Source: Providencia rustigianii DSM 4541 (GTDB lineage: Bacteria > Pseudomonadota > Gammaproteobacteria > Enterobacterales > Enterobacteriaceae). Taken from it: a stretch of 64,000 nt of DNA. The notes under the pieces were generated by a model. The model was not told the DNA's origin. It did no database searches and was given only the letters and a program-made list of their open reading frames with translations. Position numbers and translations under genes: made by a program. Every line of letters begins with the position of its first letter. Positions within the stretch are counted from its first letter, which is position 1. The DNA is taken from NCBI RefSeq assembly GCF_000156395.1, contig NZ_GG703817.1, positions 443,409 through 507,408 of the forward strand. Direction: 5' to 3'. Below, piece by piece: positions 43,214 to 54,156 of this stretch.

Positions 43214-44605
43214 TTGAAAAACACTCTAAGCCTTACCGCCCTAACCGCGCTAGTTCTCAGCTCAATGGTTGGTGCCGGTGTTTTTAGCCTTCCACAGAAT
43301 ATGGCTGAAGTGGCGAGTCCATTAGCATTAATCATTGGATGGTCCATCACAGGCGTCGGGATCCTATTCCTTGCATTTTCTCTTTTATTTCTTTCTAGGA
43401 TACGTCCAGATCTTGATGGCGGAATATTCACTTATGCAAAAGTTGGATTTGGCGAGTTTATTGGCTTTTGTTCCGCCTGGGGCTACTGGCTGTGCGCCGT
43501 CGTTGCCAACGTATCTTACTTAGTCATTGTCTTTGCTGCGATTAGCTTCTTTACCGATACGCCAGATAACATTGTATTTGGTGATGGTAATACATGGCAG
43601 GCTTTAATTGGTGAGTCTATTTTACTGTGGGTCGTTCATTATTTGGTCTTACGTGGCGTACAAACTGCTGCGGGTATCAATAAACTTGCCACAATGGCAA
43701 AACTCATCCCCCTCGGTTTATTCATTGTTTTGGCTTTTCTTGCTTTCAAATTAGATATTTTTGATGCTGATTTTAGCGGCATAGAACTTGGAATTCCCGT
43801 CTGGCAACAAGTCAAAGATACCATGCTCATCACGTTGTGGGTTTTTATCGGTATTGAAGGTGCGGTGGTCGTTTCTGCCCGAGCTAGAAATCGCCGTGAT
43901 GTGGGCCTTGCTACCATTTTTGCCGTTAGCTCTGCATTAATTATTTATATCTTAGTTACTCTACTTTCCCTGGGGATCATGCCTAGAGCTGATCTTGCTG
44001 AGATCAAAAACCCATCAATGGCAACCCTGATGGTGAGCTTGATTGGGTCTAGCGGCGATATCATTATTGCTGCGGGTTTGATTATCTCCGTTTGTGGCGC
44101 CTATTTGAGCTGGACAATTATGGCGGCGGAAGTACCGTACATTGCCGCTCAATATCAATCATTCCCAAGAATTTTCAATAAACTCAACAAAAATGACGCG
44201 CCGTCATCTTCTTTATGGCTCACCAATGGTGCAGTACAGTTGTCATTGGTTTTAATTTGGCTAAGTGGCAGCAACTACAATACATTGCTAACTATTGCCT
44301 CTGAAATGATTTTAGTTCCCTACTTTTTAGTCGGGGCATTCTTGGTTAAAGTAGCCTATAGTCGTCATAGTAAAGCATTACTTGCAGTCGGCTTAGTCGC
44401 TAGCATTTATGGTTTATGGCTATTATATGCTTCTGGTTTGATTAACTTGATGCTATCCGTTGTTTTGTATGCACCAGGCATCTTACTGTTTCTCTATGCT
44501 CGTTCCCAGCAAACATCTAAAGCCCCACTGAAACTCGCTGAGAAAATATTGATAATAGCTATCGCTGTCGCATCTGTTCCCGCTCTCTATTATCTCTTAA
44601 CCTAG
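43214..44605 (+). CDS. ydgI: basic amino acid antiporter, YdgI/ArcD family
   Basis: About 463 residues with twelve membrane helices, of the APC superfamily (LTALVLSSMVGAGVFSLPQN; GGIFTYAKVGFGEFIGFCSA; VFIGIEGAVVVSARARNRRD). It exchanges arginine and ornithine or similar basic amino acids. The start is unusual: no ATG is usable, and a TTG at 43214 preceded by AGGA gives M-KNTLSLTALTALVLSS, which aligns with E. coli YdgI. A TTG at 43187 has no ribosome site. Confidence 0.93.
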   Translation: MKNTLSLTALTALVLSSMVGAGVFSLPQNMAEVASPLALIIGWSITGVGILFLAFSLLFLSRIRPDLDGGIFTYAKVGFGEFIGFCSAWGYWLCAVVANVSYLVIVFAAISFFTDTPDNIVFGDGNTWQALIGESILLWVVHYLVLRGVQTAAGINKLATMAKLIPLGLFIVLAFLAFKLDIFDADFSGIELGIPVWQQVKDTMLITLWVFIGIEGAVVVSARARNRRDVGLATIFAVSSALIIYILVTLLSLGIMPRADLAEIKNPSMATLMVSLIGSSGDIIIAAGLIISVCGAYLSWTIMAAEVPYIAAQYQSFPRIFNKLNKNDAPSSSLWLTNGAVQLSLVLIWLSGSNYNTLLTIASEMILVPYFLVGAFLVKVAYSRHSKALLAVGLVASIYGLWLLYASGLINLMLSVVLYAPGILLFLYARSQQTSKAPLKLAEKILIIAIAVASVPALYYLLT

Positions 44606-44619
44606 CTTTGAGTTTAAAA

Positions 44620-44649
44620 GGTACTAAGTTCTCATTTGGACTTAGTACC
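44620..44649 (+). terminator. hairpin after ydgI
   Basis: GGTACTAAGT and ACTTAGTACC pair perfectly with a ten-base loop, 15 bases past the stop, without a strong T-run. Confidence 0.55.
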
Positions 44650-44852
44650 CTCCTATATTTCAAACGCCCTTCACTCCGGACTCTATTTAGCTGTCTTTAC
44701 TTCTAGTTATTTTTCTAAACGCCCATGCTTTACTGGTTAACTTGAGATCGTAAAATCAATTACGGTGTTGCAGGTATCTTTTGTTTAAAAAACAACAAGC
44801 ATGTTGTAACTAAAAAGCCGGAATGTCAGCCACAATAAATAAGTAAGCAAGA

Positions 44853-44887
44853 ATAAAAAACGCACCTGCTTATTGAAAGCCGGTGCA
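44853..44887 (-). terminator. hrpA terminator
   Basis: On the minus strand GCACCGGCTT and AAGCAGGTGC (one mismatch) are followed by GTTTTTTATT. 25 bases past the hrpA stop. Confidence 0.8.
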
Positions 44888-44911
44888 TTTTAATAAAATT
44901 AAATCAATGAT

Positions 44912-47900
44912 CTATAATTGCTGGCTCAAGCTTTCCATCGTCTGGATAATCCGTTTATCGGAGATTGGATATGGCGTCCCTAATTGCTGTGCAAATAGGC
45001 TCACCCGTAGCTCTTCAATCATCCAACGCACTTCTTGAACCTCGGGTAATTTTTTCTGTAGAGGAGTTAATTTGCCCATCCATTGCTGCCACATATTTTG
45101 CACATGCTCAACTTTACTCATTTGCGCACGGTCACGATTCGGATCAATGGCCAGTTTTTCTAAACGACGTTCAATACCGTTCAAATAACGAAGGATATCT
45201 GGTAATCGTTTCCAGCCCTGCTCTGTCACAAAACCTTTAAATACTAACCCTGACATTTGTGCTTTTAGATCAGATAAGGCTAACGCCATCGAGAAATCAA
45301 CACGACCTTTTAGGCGCTTATTAATAGCAAACACCGATGTTAAAATTTGTTCAACTAGCTTCGCAATGTTAACCACGACATCGTTAAGTTCAGCACGGGC
45401 ATATTCCTTCAATGCTTCAAATTGCTCTTCATTCCAAACTGCGCCACCATAGTTATCAATCAGTTGGTCAACACCACAAGCAATACAATCATCAATCAGC
45501 TCCAGCACTTTACCATACGGGTTAAAATAGAGACCTAATTTTGACTTATTAGGTAATTTTTCATGGAGATATTTAATTGGTGAAGGAATATTTAATAACA
45601 GTAATCTGCGCACTCCAGCCCACATGGCTTGTTGTTGCTCAAATTCAGTTTCAAAAACACGAATACCAACGCTGTTTTTTTCATCCACCAACGCTGGATA
45701 AGCTTTCACCGAGTACCCACCTCGTTTCTGCTCATAGCGTTGGGGTAATTCACCAAAGCTCCAGATATGCAAACCGCTCTGTTCGATACCGTCATCAACC
45801 ACTTCAGATAAGGTTTCTTGCACTTTTTCCTTGAGACTATCTTTTAGTGCATCAAGATCTTGCCCTTCCGCGATGGTTTTATTTTTATCGTTAACAACTC
45901 GATACGTCATTTTTAAATGCACAGGCAATTGATCTAGCTGCCAAGCTTCTCTTTCAACTGTCACACCTGTCATGCGACGCAATTCGCGTTCAAGCTTATC
46001 CAGCACACTGCCCTCTGGATTGGGTACTCGCTCTAGAAATGCTGAAGCATAGTTCGGTGCTGGAACAAAGTTACGGCGAATCGGTTTAGGTAATGATTTA
46101 ATCATTGCCACAATTAATTCATGACGTAACCCCGGAACTTGCCAGTCAAAACCAATATTTTGAACCTGATTTAAAATCGCTAATGGGATATGTACCGTGA
46201 CACCGTCAGCATCAGTTCCCGGCTCAAATTGGTAACTTAAGCGGAATTTTAATTCACCTTGGTACCAATAATTAGGATAGTCGAGTAATGACACATTTCC
46301 CGCATCCTCCTTAATGAGCATATTTTTCTCAAAGTTAAGCAAGTCTGGTTGCTGTTTTGAGACATCTTTCCACCATTTATCAAAGTGACGAGATGAAATC
46401 ACATCATTAGGAATTCGCTGGTCATAGAACGCAAATAACGTTTCATCATCCACGAGAATATCGCGACGTCGCGATTTATGTTCTAAATCCTCAACTTCAG
46501 ATAGTAACTTTAAATTCGCTTTAAAAAAGGCGTGGCGAGTATTCCAATCACCCTCAACTAGTGCATGGCGAATAAATAATTCACGACATAATAATGGATC
46601 AATCGATCCATAATTCACTTGGCGGGATGCAACAATAGGCAAGCCATACAATGTCACTTTTTCAGAAGCCGTTACCGCGCCTTCTGATTTTGACCAATGA
46701 GGTTCACTATAATGGTGCTTAACGAGATGCCCAGCAAGTGGTTCAATCCATTCAGGGTCGATCGCCGCCGCAATTCGCCCCCAAAGTTTCGAAGTTTCAA
46801 CTAGCTCTGCAACCATTGTCCATTTTGGCGGTTTTTTAAATAATCCAGAACCTGGAAATATCGTAAAGCGAGCATTTCTTGCCCCAGTAAACTCATGTTT
46901 TTCCGCATCTTTTTGCCCAATATGAGATAGCAAACCAGCTAATAGAGAAACATGAATACTACGGAAGTCAGCCTCCACACTATTGATTGCAATACCTTGT
47001 TCTTTAACGACTTGTCTTAATTGAGTGTACAAGTCCTGCCACTCTCTAATTCGTAGATAGTTGAGAAAATCCTGACGGCACATTTTTCTAAACTGAGCAT
47101 TGGACAATGCTTTTTGTTGTTCTTTTAGATAGTCCCATAGGTTTAAAAATGCCATGAAATCGGATTGCTTATCGTGAAAACGACGATGCTTTTCATCAGC
47201 CGCTTGCTGCTTATCAAGAGGTCTTTCACGTGGGTCTTGGATCGACAATGCCGATACAATCACCATGGTTTCTCTCACTGCACCATATTTTCTGGCTTCA
47301 ATCACCATACGTGCTAAACGTGGGTCTACGGGCAGTTGCGCCAATTGGCGTCCTACATCCGTTAAACGATAACCTTTATCAGCCTCTTTATGTGGCTGAA
47401 TTCCCCCTAACTCTTCCAGCAGTTTGACACCATCTTGGATATTACGTTTATCCGGTGCCTCTACGAATGGAAAAGCAGCAATATCCCCAAGACCAATCGA
47501 AGTCATCTGTAAAATGACCGATGCTAGGTTAGTTCTTAAAATTTCAGGATCGGTAAATTCAGGACGAGAAAGAAAATCCTCTTCAGAATACAATCGGATA
47601 CAGATACCATCAGAAACACGTCCACAACGCCCCTTACGTTGATTCGCTGAGGCTTGAGAAATAGCTTCAACGGGTAAGCGCTGTACCTTAGTACGATAAC
47701 TATAGCGGCTAATTCGAGCATAACCGGTATCAATCACATATTTGATACCTGGAACTGTTAATGAGGTTTCCGCAACGTTAGTTGCCAAAATTATGCGGCG
47801 CCCACCATGAGGATGGAAAATCCGATTTTGTTCGCTGTTAGACAGTCGCGCAAATAATGGGAGTATTTCCGTGTGACGTAATTGCAACTTAGTTAGTGCA

Positions 47901-48811
47901 TCAGCGGTATCGCGGATCTCTCGCTCTCCGCTCATAAATATCAAAATATCGCCAGGGCTTTCTCGACCTAGCTCATTCACAGCATCGATAATGCCATCAA
48001 TTTGATCCCGCTCACTGTCATTGTCATCCCCCATAATTGGGCGATAACGGACTTCCACAGGATAAGTACGCCCTGAAACCTCAACAATTGGCGCATGGCC
48101 AAAATGACGAGAAAAACGCTCAGGATCAATCGTCGCAGAAGTAATAATCACTTTAAGGTCAGGGCGTTTAGGTAATAATTGACGTAAATATCCCAATATA
48201 AAATCGATATTTAGACTACGTTCATGGGCTTCATCGATGATAATTGTATCGTATTGCAGGAGTAATTTATCATTCTGTAATTCAGCGAGTAAAATACCAT
48301 CGGTCATCAACTTAACTTGAGTTGTTTCACCAACTTGGTCACTAAAACGAACTTTATAACCTACGTTAGTACCCAGCTCGCACTCTAGCTCTTGAGCTAA
48401 TCGTGAGGCAACTGAACGAGCAGCGAGTCGCCTTGGTTGAGTATGCCCAATAAAGCCTTTAATTCCTCGACCTAATTCAAGACAAATTTTAGGTATCTGA
48501 GTCGTTTTACCTGAGCCAGTTTCACCTGCAATAATCACCACTTGATGATGTTGTATTGCTTCTAGAATGACTTGTTTTTTCTGGCTAACGGGCAAATTAT
48601 CGGGATAAATAATTTTGGGGACATTAAGGCATTTTTTTTCAACTTTTTGCTTAGCCTTTTCAATATCCCCTTTAATGACTTCAATAACCGCCATACGCGA
48701 TTTTTGATCTTGTATTTTAGCAATTCCATGGATTCTTTTTTTGAGCAGCCATTGGTCACGTATTGAAGTTTGTTCAATTTCAGCATTGAGTGTCGATAGA
48801 ATGGGGTCCAT
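44912..48811 (-). CDS. hrpA: ATP-dependent RNA helicase HrpA
   Basis: A 1299-residue DEAH-box helicase (E. coli HrpA is 1300). Motif I is GETGSGKTTQIPK, motif II is DEAHERS, motif III SAT in VIITSATIDPERF, and motif VI QRKGRCGRVSDG. OB-fold and DUF3418 parts follow. E. coli HrpA rescues stalled or collided ribosomes and processes some fimbrial mRNA (daa). It is divergent from azoR, as in E. coli. Confidence 0.98.
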   Translation of the reverse strand: MDPILSTLNAEIEQTSIRDQWLLKKRIHGIAKIQDQKSRMAVIEVIKGDIEKAKQKVEKKCLNVPKIIYPDNLPVSQKKQVILEAIQHHQVVIIAGETGSGKTTQIPKICLELGRGIKGFIGHTQPRRLAARSVASRLAQELECELGTNVGYKVRFSDQVGETTQVKLMTDGILLAELQNDKLLLQYDTIIIDEAHERSLNIDFILGYLRQLLPKRPDLKVIITSATIDPERFSRHFGHAPIVEVSGRTYPVEVRYRPIMGDDNDSERDQIDGIIDAVNELGRESPGDILIFMSGEREIRDTADALTKLQLRHTEILPLFARLSNSEQNRIFHPHGGRRIILATNVAETSLTVPGIKYVIDTGYARISRYSYRTKVQRLPVEAISQASANQRKGRCGRVSDGICIRLYSEEDFLSRPEFTDPEILRTNLASVILQMTSIGLGDIAAFPFVEAPDKRNIQDGVKLLEELGGIQPHKEADKGYRLTDVGRQLAQLPVDPRLARMVIEARKYGAVRETMVIVSALSIQDPRERPLDKQQAADEKHRRFHDKQSDFMAFLNLWDYLKEQQKALSNAQFRKMCRQDFLNYLRIREWQDLYTQLRQVVKEQGIAINSVEADFRSIHVSLLAGLLSHIGQKDAEKHEFTGARNARFTIFPGSGLFKKPPKWTMVAELVETSKLWGRIAAAIDPEWIEPLAGHLVKHHYSEPHWSKSEGAVTASEKVTLYGLPIVASRQVNYGSIDPLLCRELFIRHALVEGDWNTRHAFFKANLKLLSEVEDLEHKSRRRDILVDDETLFAFYDQRIPNDVISSRHFDKWWKDVSKQQPDLLNFEKNMLIKEDAGNVSLLDYPNYWYQGELKFRLSYQFEPGTDADGVTVHIPLAILNQVQNIGFDWQVPGLRHELIVAMIKSLPKPIRRNFVPAPNYASAFLERVPNPEGSVLDKLERELRRMTGVTVEREAWQLDQLPVHLKMTYRVVNDKNKTIAEGQDLDALKDSLKEKVQETLSEVVDDGIEQSGLHIWSFGELPQRYEQKRGGYSVKAYPALVDEKNSVGIRVFETEFEQQQAMWAGVRRLLLLNIPSPIKYLHEKLPNKSKLGLYFNPYGKVLELIDDCIACGVDQLIDNYGGAVWNEEQFEALKEYARAELNDVVVNIAKLVEQILTSVFAINKRLKGRVDFSMALALSDLKAQMSGLVFKGFVTEQGWKRLPDILRYLNGIERRLEKLAIDPNRDRAQMSKVEHVQNMWQQWMGKLTPLQKKLPEVQEVRWMIEELRVSLFAQQLGTPYPISDKRIIQTMESLSQQL

Positions 48812-49007
48812 TCTCTAATCCTTATATTTCAATTCATTACATCATCAGCAAGTTAAACTTCCCCTACGCTGACTAAAGATAATATTTAGTTTTATTTTGT
48901 AATTTTAGTTATTTCATGAAAATACCATCAATTTTTTTGAACCTAGTCTTCTAAAAATCTTCCTATCAATCTACCCTATGTCGAGTATCATTATCGTTAA
49001 TAGATAG

Positions 49008-49634
<627 letters not shown>

Positions 49635-49669
49635 CAAAACGCCTTGTTAGATTTAGTCTGTTACCTATC

Positions 49670-49700
49670 TGCGCACAATGATGTGCGCATTTTTATTTTT
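49670..49700. terminator. azoR terminator, shared with the convergent ydbL end
   Basis: TGCGCACA, loop ATGA, TGTGCGCA, then TTTTTATTTTTTC on the plus strand. It overlaps the last codons of ydbL by eight bases. Confidence 0.88.
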
Positions 49701-50022
49701 TCTTTACCCACTGCCCATTAATGCCTCGTACATATTCTCCCTTGTCTGCACGATCCACCAGCTTTTGCCCTGCAAGTTTCGCAACATCGTTGGTTTTTAA
49801 GTTATTCTTTCTTGCGATTTCATCGTATTTTACTTTTCTTTCTGCGTTGATTTGTTCAATCAATACCTTCGCCTCTGGGTTATTGGGATCGACAACGGCT
49901 AAATATCCTGAGAATGTTTCTCCAATTAATCCTTGGTTTTTACCTTCGTCCACGGTCAGAGCAAATGCAGAAAATATGCTAAAGGCCGAGAATAATATAA
50001 TCACTTTAATCAAATTTATCAT
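49693..50022 (-). CDS. ydbL: periplasmic YdbL (DUF1318)
   Basis: A 109-residue secreted protein. The signal peptide is MINLIKVIILFSAFSIFSAF, cut near AFA-LT. DUF1318 features are AERKVKYDEIARKNNLKTND and AGQKLVDRADKGEYV. It is the last gene of ydbH-ynbE-ydbL and overlaps ynbE by four bases. In E. coli it modulates the YdbH-YnbE lipid-transport bridge. Confidence 0.93.
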   Translation of the reverse strand: MINLIKVIILFSAFSIFSAFALTVDEGKNQGLIGETFSGYLAVVDPNNPEAKVLIEQINAERKVKYDEIARKNNLKTNDVAKLAGQKLVDRADKGEYVRGINGQWVKKK

Positions 50023-50231
50023 TTGCTGTGAACCTCACCAAATAAGTCACTATTTTCTTTCAGCAGTTCCTCGACTTGTCGGTCCGCTTTGATCTGAATT
50101 TCATGTTCAATCTTAACATTCATATTGATATTAATAGGTTTATCTGGTGTTGCAACTTCTACCCGTAAACAAGCTGTCAACCCTGCAACCATTGCCATCA
50201 CTGTTACTAATTTTAATGTTTTCACGTTCAT
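50019..50231 (-). CDS. ynbE: outer-membrane lipoprotein YnbE
   Basis: A 70-residue lipoprotein with lipobox LTAC at about 18-21 and the conserved INMNVKIEHEIQIKADRQVE. In E. coli YnbE sits in the outer membrane and is thought to extend the YdbH bridge by strand pairing. It lies 18 bases past ydbH. Confidence 0.93.
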   Translation of the reverse strand: MNVKTLKLVTVMAMVAGLTACLRVEVATPDKPININMNVKIEHEIQIKADRQVEELLKENSDLFGEVHSK

Positions 50232-50249
50232 CCTTTCTTTATTACAGAA

Positions 50250-52886
50250 TCACAGATTTTTTTCCAACCACTCTTCTAAGCCACTACCAAAGCGTAAGCT
50301 ACGCCATAATTGAAAAACATTTTCTTCATGGTGGTAATTTAAGTGAACTTCACGTTTCTTCGCCTCACGGGCGTTATATCCTTCAAGAATAGTCGACATT
50401 GTTAATAGCCCCAAGTTGGTTAAATTAACATCAGTGCGACTTTTTTCTATTTCTAAATATTGCAACCAACCAATCGCTGAACCCGCAGAGATATTATCTT
50501 TAGCAATAGATTCAACAAAATCTGTTTCTAAACGCAGTGTTAGTGGGCCACTATTTTCCAACCAGCCACCCCGAACAATCCATTCAGGGTTGTTCAAATA
50601 AAAAGGCAATTGTCCATTAACTCGACCGGAAACCGCAAACTGAGAAACTTTAAGCTTGGTAAATAATTCGCTGAGTTCCACGTCATGAACACTAATGGTA
50701 GCGGGTTTGTTTTGAGGCCAACGTAATAAATCTAAATTAACCTCTCCCCCCAGCATTTTAAAACCCACATTACTTAACTGTATTGGCGTTGTTTCAGTAG
50801 GTGGATAAGTTCCGGATAAATCAGCTTTAATATCTGTAAACTCAAACAAGTTAGAAACATGTTTAATCCGTAATTCAACCGGAGATTTTTCACCCAGCGT
50901 CCAAGTGCTATTGTGCAATTTCCATGGGAGGACAAAATCTAATCCATTTAATTCACCATCTTTTAACCAGAGACTGGTATTCGCAACACGCCAGTGTCCG
51001 CCTGCAATAAATCCACTCTCAGGAGCGATAGAAAATGCAGCCTGAGAGAATAGCTTTCCTTGCCGTAATTCTATTCCAAGATCTTTAGGAATTAATGTCT
51101 GAAATGCAGTGACCGATTGCTCAGGCCAACGCGCTTCCCCTCTTAGACGCTCGCCATCCCAACGCCCAAATATTACGATAGGCCCAACTTGTTGAGTACT
51201 TAAATCCCCTTTTAATTGAAAACTTGCAGGAGATTGACCTGTTAGGTCAGCATTGACCGTTGTTTTCGGTAAATAACTGTCTACGCCAAATTGCATTTTG
51301 TCGCTGGTTAATTGTAATGAACCGTGGAAATTAGCTTTACTTTCATCCCGCTGCCAAATTAGAGGTTGTGTAAGAATTAAACGTGGCGAGCTCATCGAAA
51401 GTAAGCCGTATTTGATCTGGTCAAATCCCGTTGTTAGGCTATTTAGCGTTAGTTGTGTATCTTGCCAGCTTCCATTTCCTTTGATATCCCAACGAGCAGC
51501 CAATGTCGGTAATTGCGCATTTCCCCAATAATTCCAAAACCACTTTCCTTTATCAATATTGAATCTATTTGCCGTTCCATCTAAATGAACGACAAAATCC
51601 CCCCAATACTGTTCTTTCACTTTCACAATGGCCTGTAAACGCCCTGAAATTCCCTCGGCACTCAAACGAGTGCCCGCTAGCGGTAAACGTATTTCATTGA
51701 GTAAAATTGTCGGTGTCACTTGTCCATAGGCTCTCATTAAAGAACCGGGCAAAAATGCAACCGTCGGAGAAACTATCTGACCTGCAATTTTTGCAGGTAA
51801 ATTAATGTCCAGCACCATGTCATCATATTTAACTTGTCCATATAGCCTGAAGTTAATATCCGCATTGAGTAAATTAATATGGCTAGGCTCAACCGTTAGT
51901 ACAACGTTAGCTTTACCTTTTTTAGCATCCGTCAGCATATTTAATCGACCCGAAACCTTCATTTCATTGATAGTTTGATTCCAGTGGTCAATTTGAAATG
52001 CAATGCCGCCATGCAACGGAATTTCCGCATCCTGCCAGTTCCATCGTCCATCTGAAACGATCAATTGAGAAGCCGATATTTGCCAAGGTAGGTAAAATAA
52101 CTCTCGCTGAAACTCCACATCTGTGACTGAGAGTAAACCTTGGTCGCGTTGCCAATGAAGTTTGGCTTCTAAACGTTTACCCAGCTCCACCAATTTAAAA
52201 TGTGCAGTAATATCTCCCGTTTCAGGCATTTGCTCGCTGGTTAGAGGTAACGCTAGTTGAGCTGTTAATTCAATGCGCTGAGGTTCAATATTCGATACTT
52301 TAGTTGGGTTAAGCGGATCGTTCGGGAGTGTATCTTGAGGCAAATTTATAAAAAACTCATTGGTCAAGAGTTGTCCCGACGGTGTAATTAATGAGGATAA
52401 GGATATATTTTTTCCTCGATAATCTAGCGCTAATTTAGCGTCATCTGTACGACGCAACCAAAGACTACCTTGGTATTTTTCCCATGACTGTAAATTAATA
52501 CTCTCTATTACCAGTGAAAACTTTGGGATTGAATTCAATAGGTCAGAAATATTGGTGGGTTCTGTTGGTGAATTATCATCGGTTTTGATTTTATCCATGC
52601 ACTCTGCTGCAAGGTTTAAACCATCAATATTTATACGTAGTGGAAAAAATGAAATACGAGTGTTGTCCAAATTGGCGATAGAACAATTGTCTACCGTTAT
52701 TCTTATCTGCGGGAATTGTATTTGCCGCCCCACTAACTGAGGATCAGAAAGTGACAGCGTCACGGGATGCGGTAAAAAGTGATTTGCGACAATGGGTACC
52801 CAGCGAGAAAACGTGGTCCACAGTAAGACTAAGAGCGCAAAGCTAACTCCAAGTAAACAGAGTAGTATTTTAAGAGCCCTGATCAT
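50250..52886 (-). CDS. ydbH: AsmA-like intermembrane lipid-transport protein YdbH
   Basis: An 878-residue protein (E. coli YdbH is 879). The N-terminal membrane anchor is ILLCLLGVSFALLVLLWTTF. The rest is a long run of beta strands forming the AsmA-type groove, ending in the conserved EREVHLNYHH-like KKREVHLNYHHEENVFQLW. With TamB and YhdP it carries phospholipids to the outer membrane, the three being redundant in E. coli. First gene of its operon. Confidence 0.95.
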   Translation of the reverse strand: MIRALKILLCLLGVSFALLVLLWTTFSRWVPIVANHFLPHPVTLSLSDPQLVGRQIQFPQIRITVDNCSIANLDNTRISFFPLRINIDGLNLAAECMDKIKTDDNSPTEPTNISDLLNSIPKFSLVIESINLQSWEKYQGSLWLRRTDDAKLALDYRGKNISLSSLITPSGQLLTNEFFINLPQDTLPNDPLNPTKVSNIEPQRIELTAQLALPLTSEQMPETGDITAHFKLVELGKRLEAKLHWQRDQGLLSVTDVEFQRELFYLPWQISASQLIVSDGRWNWQDAEIPLHGGIAFQIDHWNQTINEMKVSGRLNMLTDAKKGKANVVLTVEPSHINLLNADINFRLYGQVKYDDMVLDINLPAKIAGQIVSPTVAFLPGSLMRAYGQVTPTILLNEIRLPLAGTRLSAEGISGRLQAIVKVKEQYWGDFVVHLDGTANRFNIDKGKWFWNYWGNAQLPTLAARWDIKGNGSWQDTQLTLNSLTTGFDQIKYGLLSMSSPRLILTQPLIWQRDESKANFHGSLQLTSDKMQFGVDSYLPKTTVNADLTGQSPASFQLKGDLSTQQVGPIVIFGRWDGERLRGEARWPEQSVTAFQTLIPKDLGIELRQGKLFSQAAFSIAPESGFIAGGHWRVANTSLWLKDGELNGLDFVLPWKLHNSTWTLGEKSPVELRIKHVSNLFEFTDIKADLSGTYPPTETTPIQLSNVGFKMLGGEVNLDLLRWPQNKPATISVHDVELSELFTKLKVSQFAVSGRVNGQLPFYLNNPEWIVRGGWLENSGPLTLRLETDFVESIAKDNISAGSAIGWLQYLEIEKSRTDVNLTNLGLLTMSTILEGYNAREAKKREVHLNYHHEENVFQLWRSLRFGSGLEEWLEKNL

Positions 52887-53143
52887 TAACTGCGTCCTTG
52901 TTTAAACATATACTTCACTCGTATGTTAATACTTCTTATGGCTTGGCTACTTTTAACTCAATAATAGTATTGCATTGTTAAACATAAAGCATAAACGAAA
53001 ATCGAAAGTAAACAGATAGATATTTTCTGAATTTATAGATGATTTACACTACCAATTGTCTTATTCTGAACTTATCTATTAGTAGGTTTTTACTTTTACC
53101 TACCTGTTATTTATTGGTTCCTATGAATTATGGAGTCCCTCTG

Positions 53144-54142
53144 ATGAAAATTGTTTCTTATAGTACCAAACAGTATGATCGCAAACATATGGAACAGGTT
53201 AATCGTCAATCAAAATTTGATTTTAATATTGAATACTTTGATTTCCCACTAACTGTTCAGACTGCCAAAAACGCCGTTGGTGCCGATGCAGTGTGTATTT
53301 TTGTGAATGATGAAGCTAACCGTGCTGTTTTAGAGGAGCTAGCTGCTCTCAATATTCGAATTTTGGCATTGCGCTGCGCAGGGTTTAACAACGTTGATTT
53401 AGATGCTGCTAATGAACTAGGTATTGATGTTGTTCGTGTTCCAGCATACTCCCCAGAAGCGGTAGCCGAACACGCTGTTGGTATGATGCTGTGCTTGAAT
53501 CGACGAATTCACCGTGCATATCAGCGCACCCGAGATGCCAATTTCTCCTTAGAGGGTTTGACCGGGTTTAACATGCATAACCGAACAGCGGGAATTATTG
53601 GTACAGGCAAAATCGGTCAAGCAACCTTGAGAATTTTAAAAGGCTTTGGAATGCGCCTGCTTGCCCATGACCCATATCCAAACCAAGCTGTCTTGGATCT
53701 TGGTGCAGAATATGTCGATCTGGACACGCTATACCAACAATCCGATGTTATTTCCCTACACTGCCCTTTGACACCAGAAAACCATCATTTATTAGATGAA
53801 AAAGCATTTAATAAGATGAAACCAGGGGTTATGATCATTAACACTAGCCGTGGTGCATTGATTGATTCAGTCGCTGCAATTAGCGCATTAAAATCGCAAA
53901 AAATCGGTTCATTAGGCATGGACGTATACGAAAATGAACGCGACCTGTTCTTTGAAGATAAGTCAAATGACGTTATTCAAGATGATATCTTCCGTCGCTT
54001 ATCATCCTGTCATAATGTTTTGTTCACTGGACATCAAGCATTTTTAACTGAAGAAGCCTTAACGAGCATCAGTTTAACAACGTTAAATAATATCCAGCAA
54101 GTCAGCCGCGGTGAGATTTGCCCAAATATTGTTAAGCCTTAG
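53144..54142 (+). CDS. ldhA: fermentative D-lactate dehydrogenase
   Basis: A 332-residue D-2-hydroxyacid dehydrogenase. The NAD site is GIIGTGKIGQATLRILKGFG. Catalytic residues appear as Arg in INTSRGALIDS, Glu in DVYENERDLFFEDKS and His in LFTGHQAFLTEEAL. It reduces pyruvate to D-lactate in fermentation. The start at 53144 (MKIVSYSTKQYDRKH) has GGAG before it and matches E. coli; the open frame extends 105 bases further but is not conserved-looking. Confidence 0.97.
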   Translation: MKIVSYSTKQYDRKHMEQVNRQSKFDFNIEYFDFPLTVQTAKNAVGADAVCIFVNDEANRAVLEELAALNIRILALRCAGFNNVDLDAANELGIDVVRVPAYSPEAVAEHAVGMMLCLNRRIHRAYQRTRDANFSLEGLTGFNMHNRTAGIIGTGKIGQATLRILKGFGMRLLAHDPYPNQAVLDLGAEYVDLDTLYQQSDVISLHCPLTPENHHLLDEKAFNKMKPGVMIINTSRGALIDSVAAISALKSQKIGSLGMDVYENERDLFFEDKSNDVIQDDIFRRLSSCHNVLFTGHQAFLTEEALTSISLTTLNNIQQVSRGEICPNIVKP

Positions 54143-54156
54143 TTGGACAAGTTAGG

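Noticed and set aside
53039-53143. 35-residue N-terminal extension of LdhA
   Set aside because: The conserved protein starts at 53144 with a proper GGAG site; the extension is an open frame in promoter DNA.
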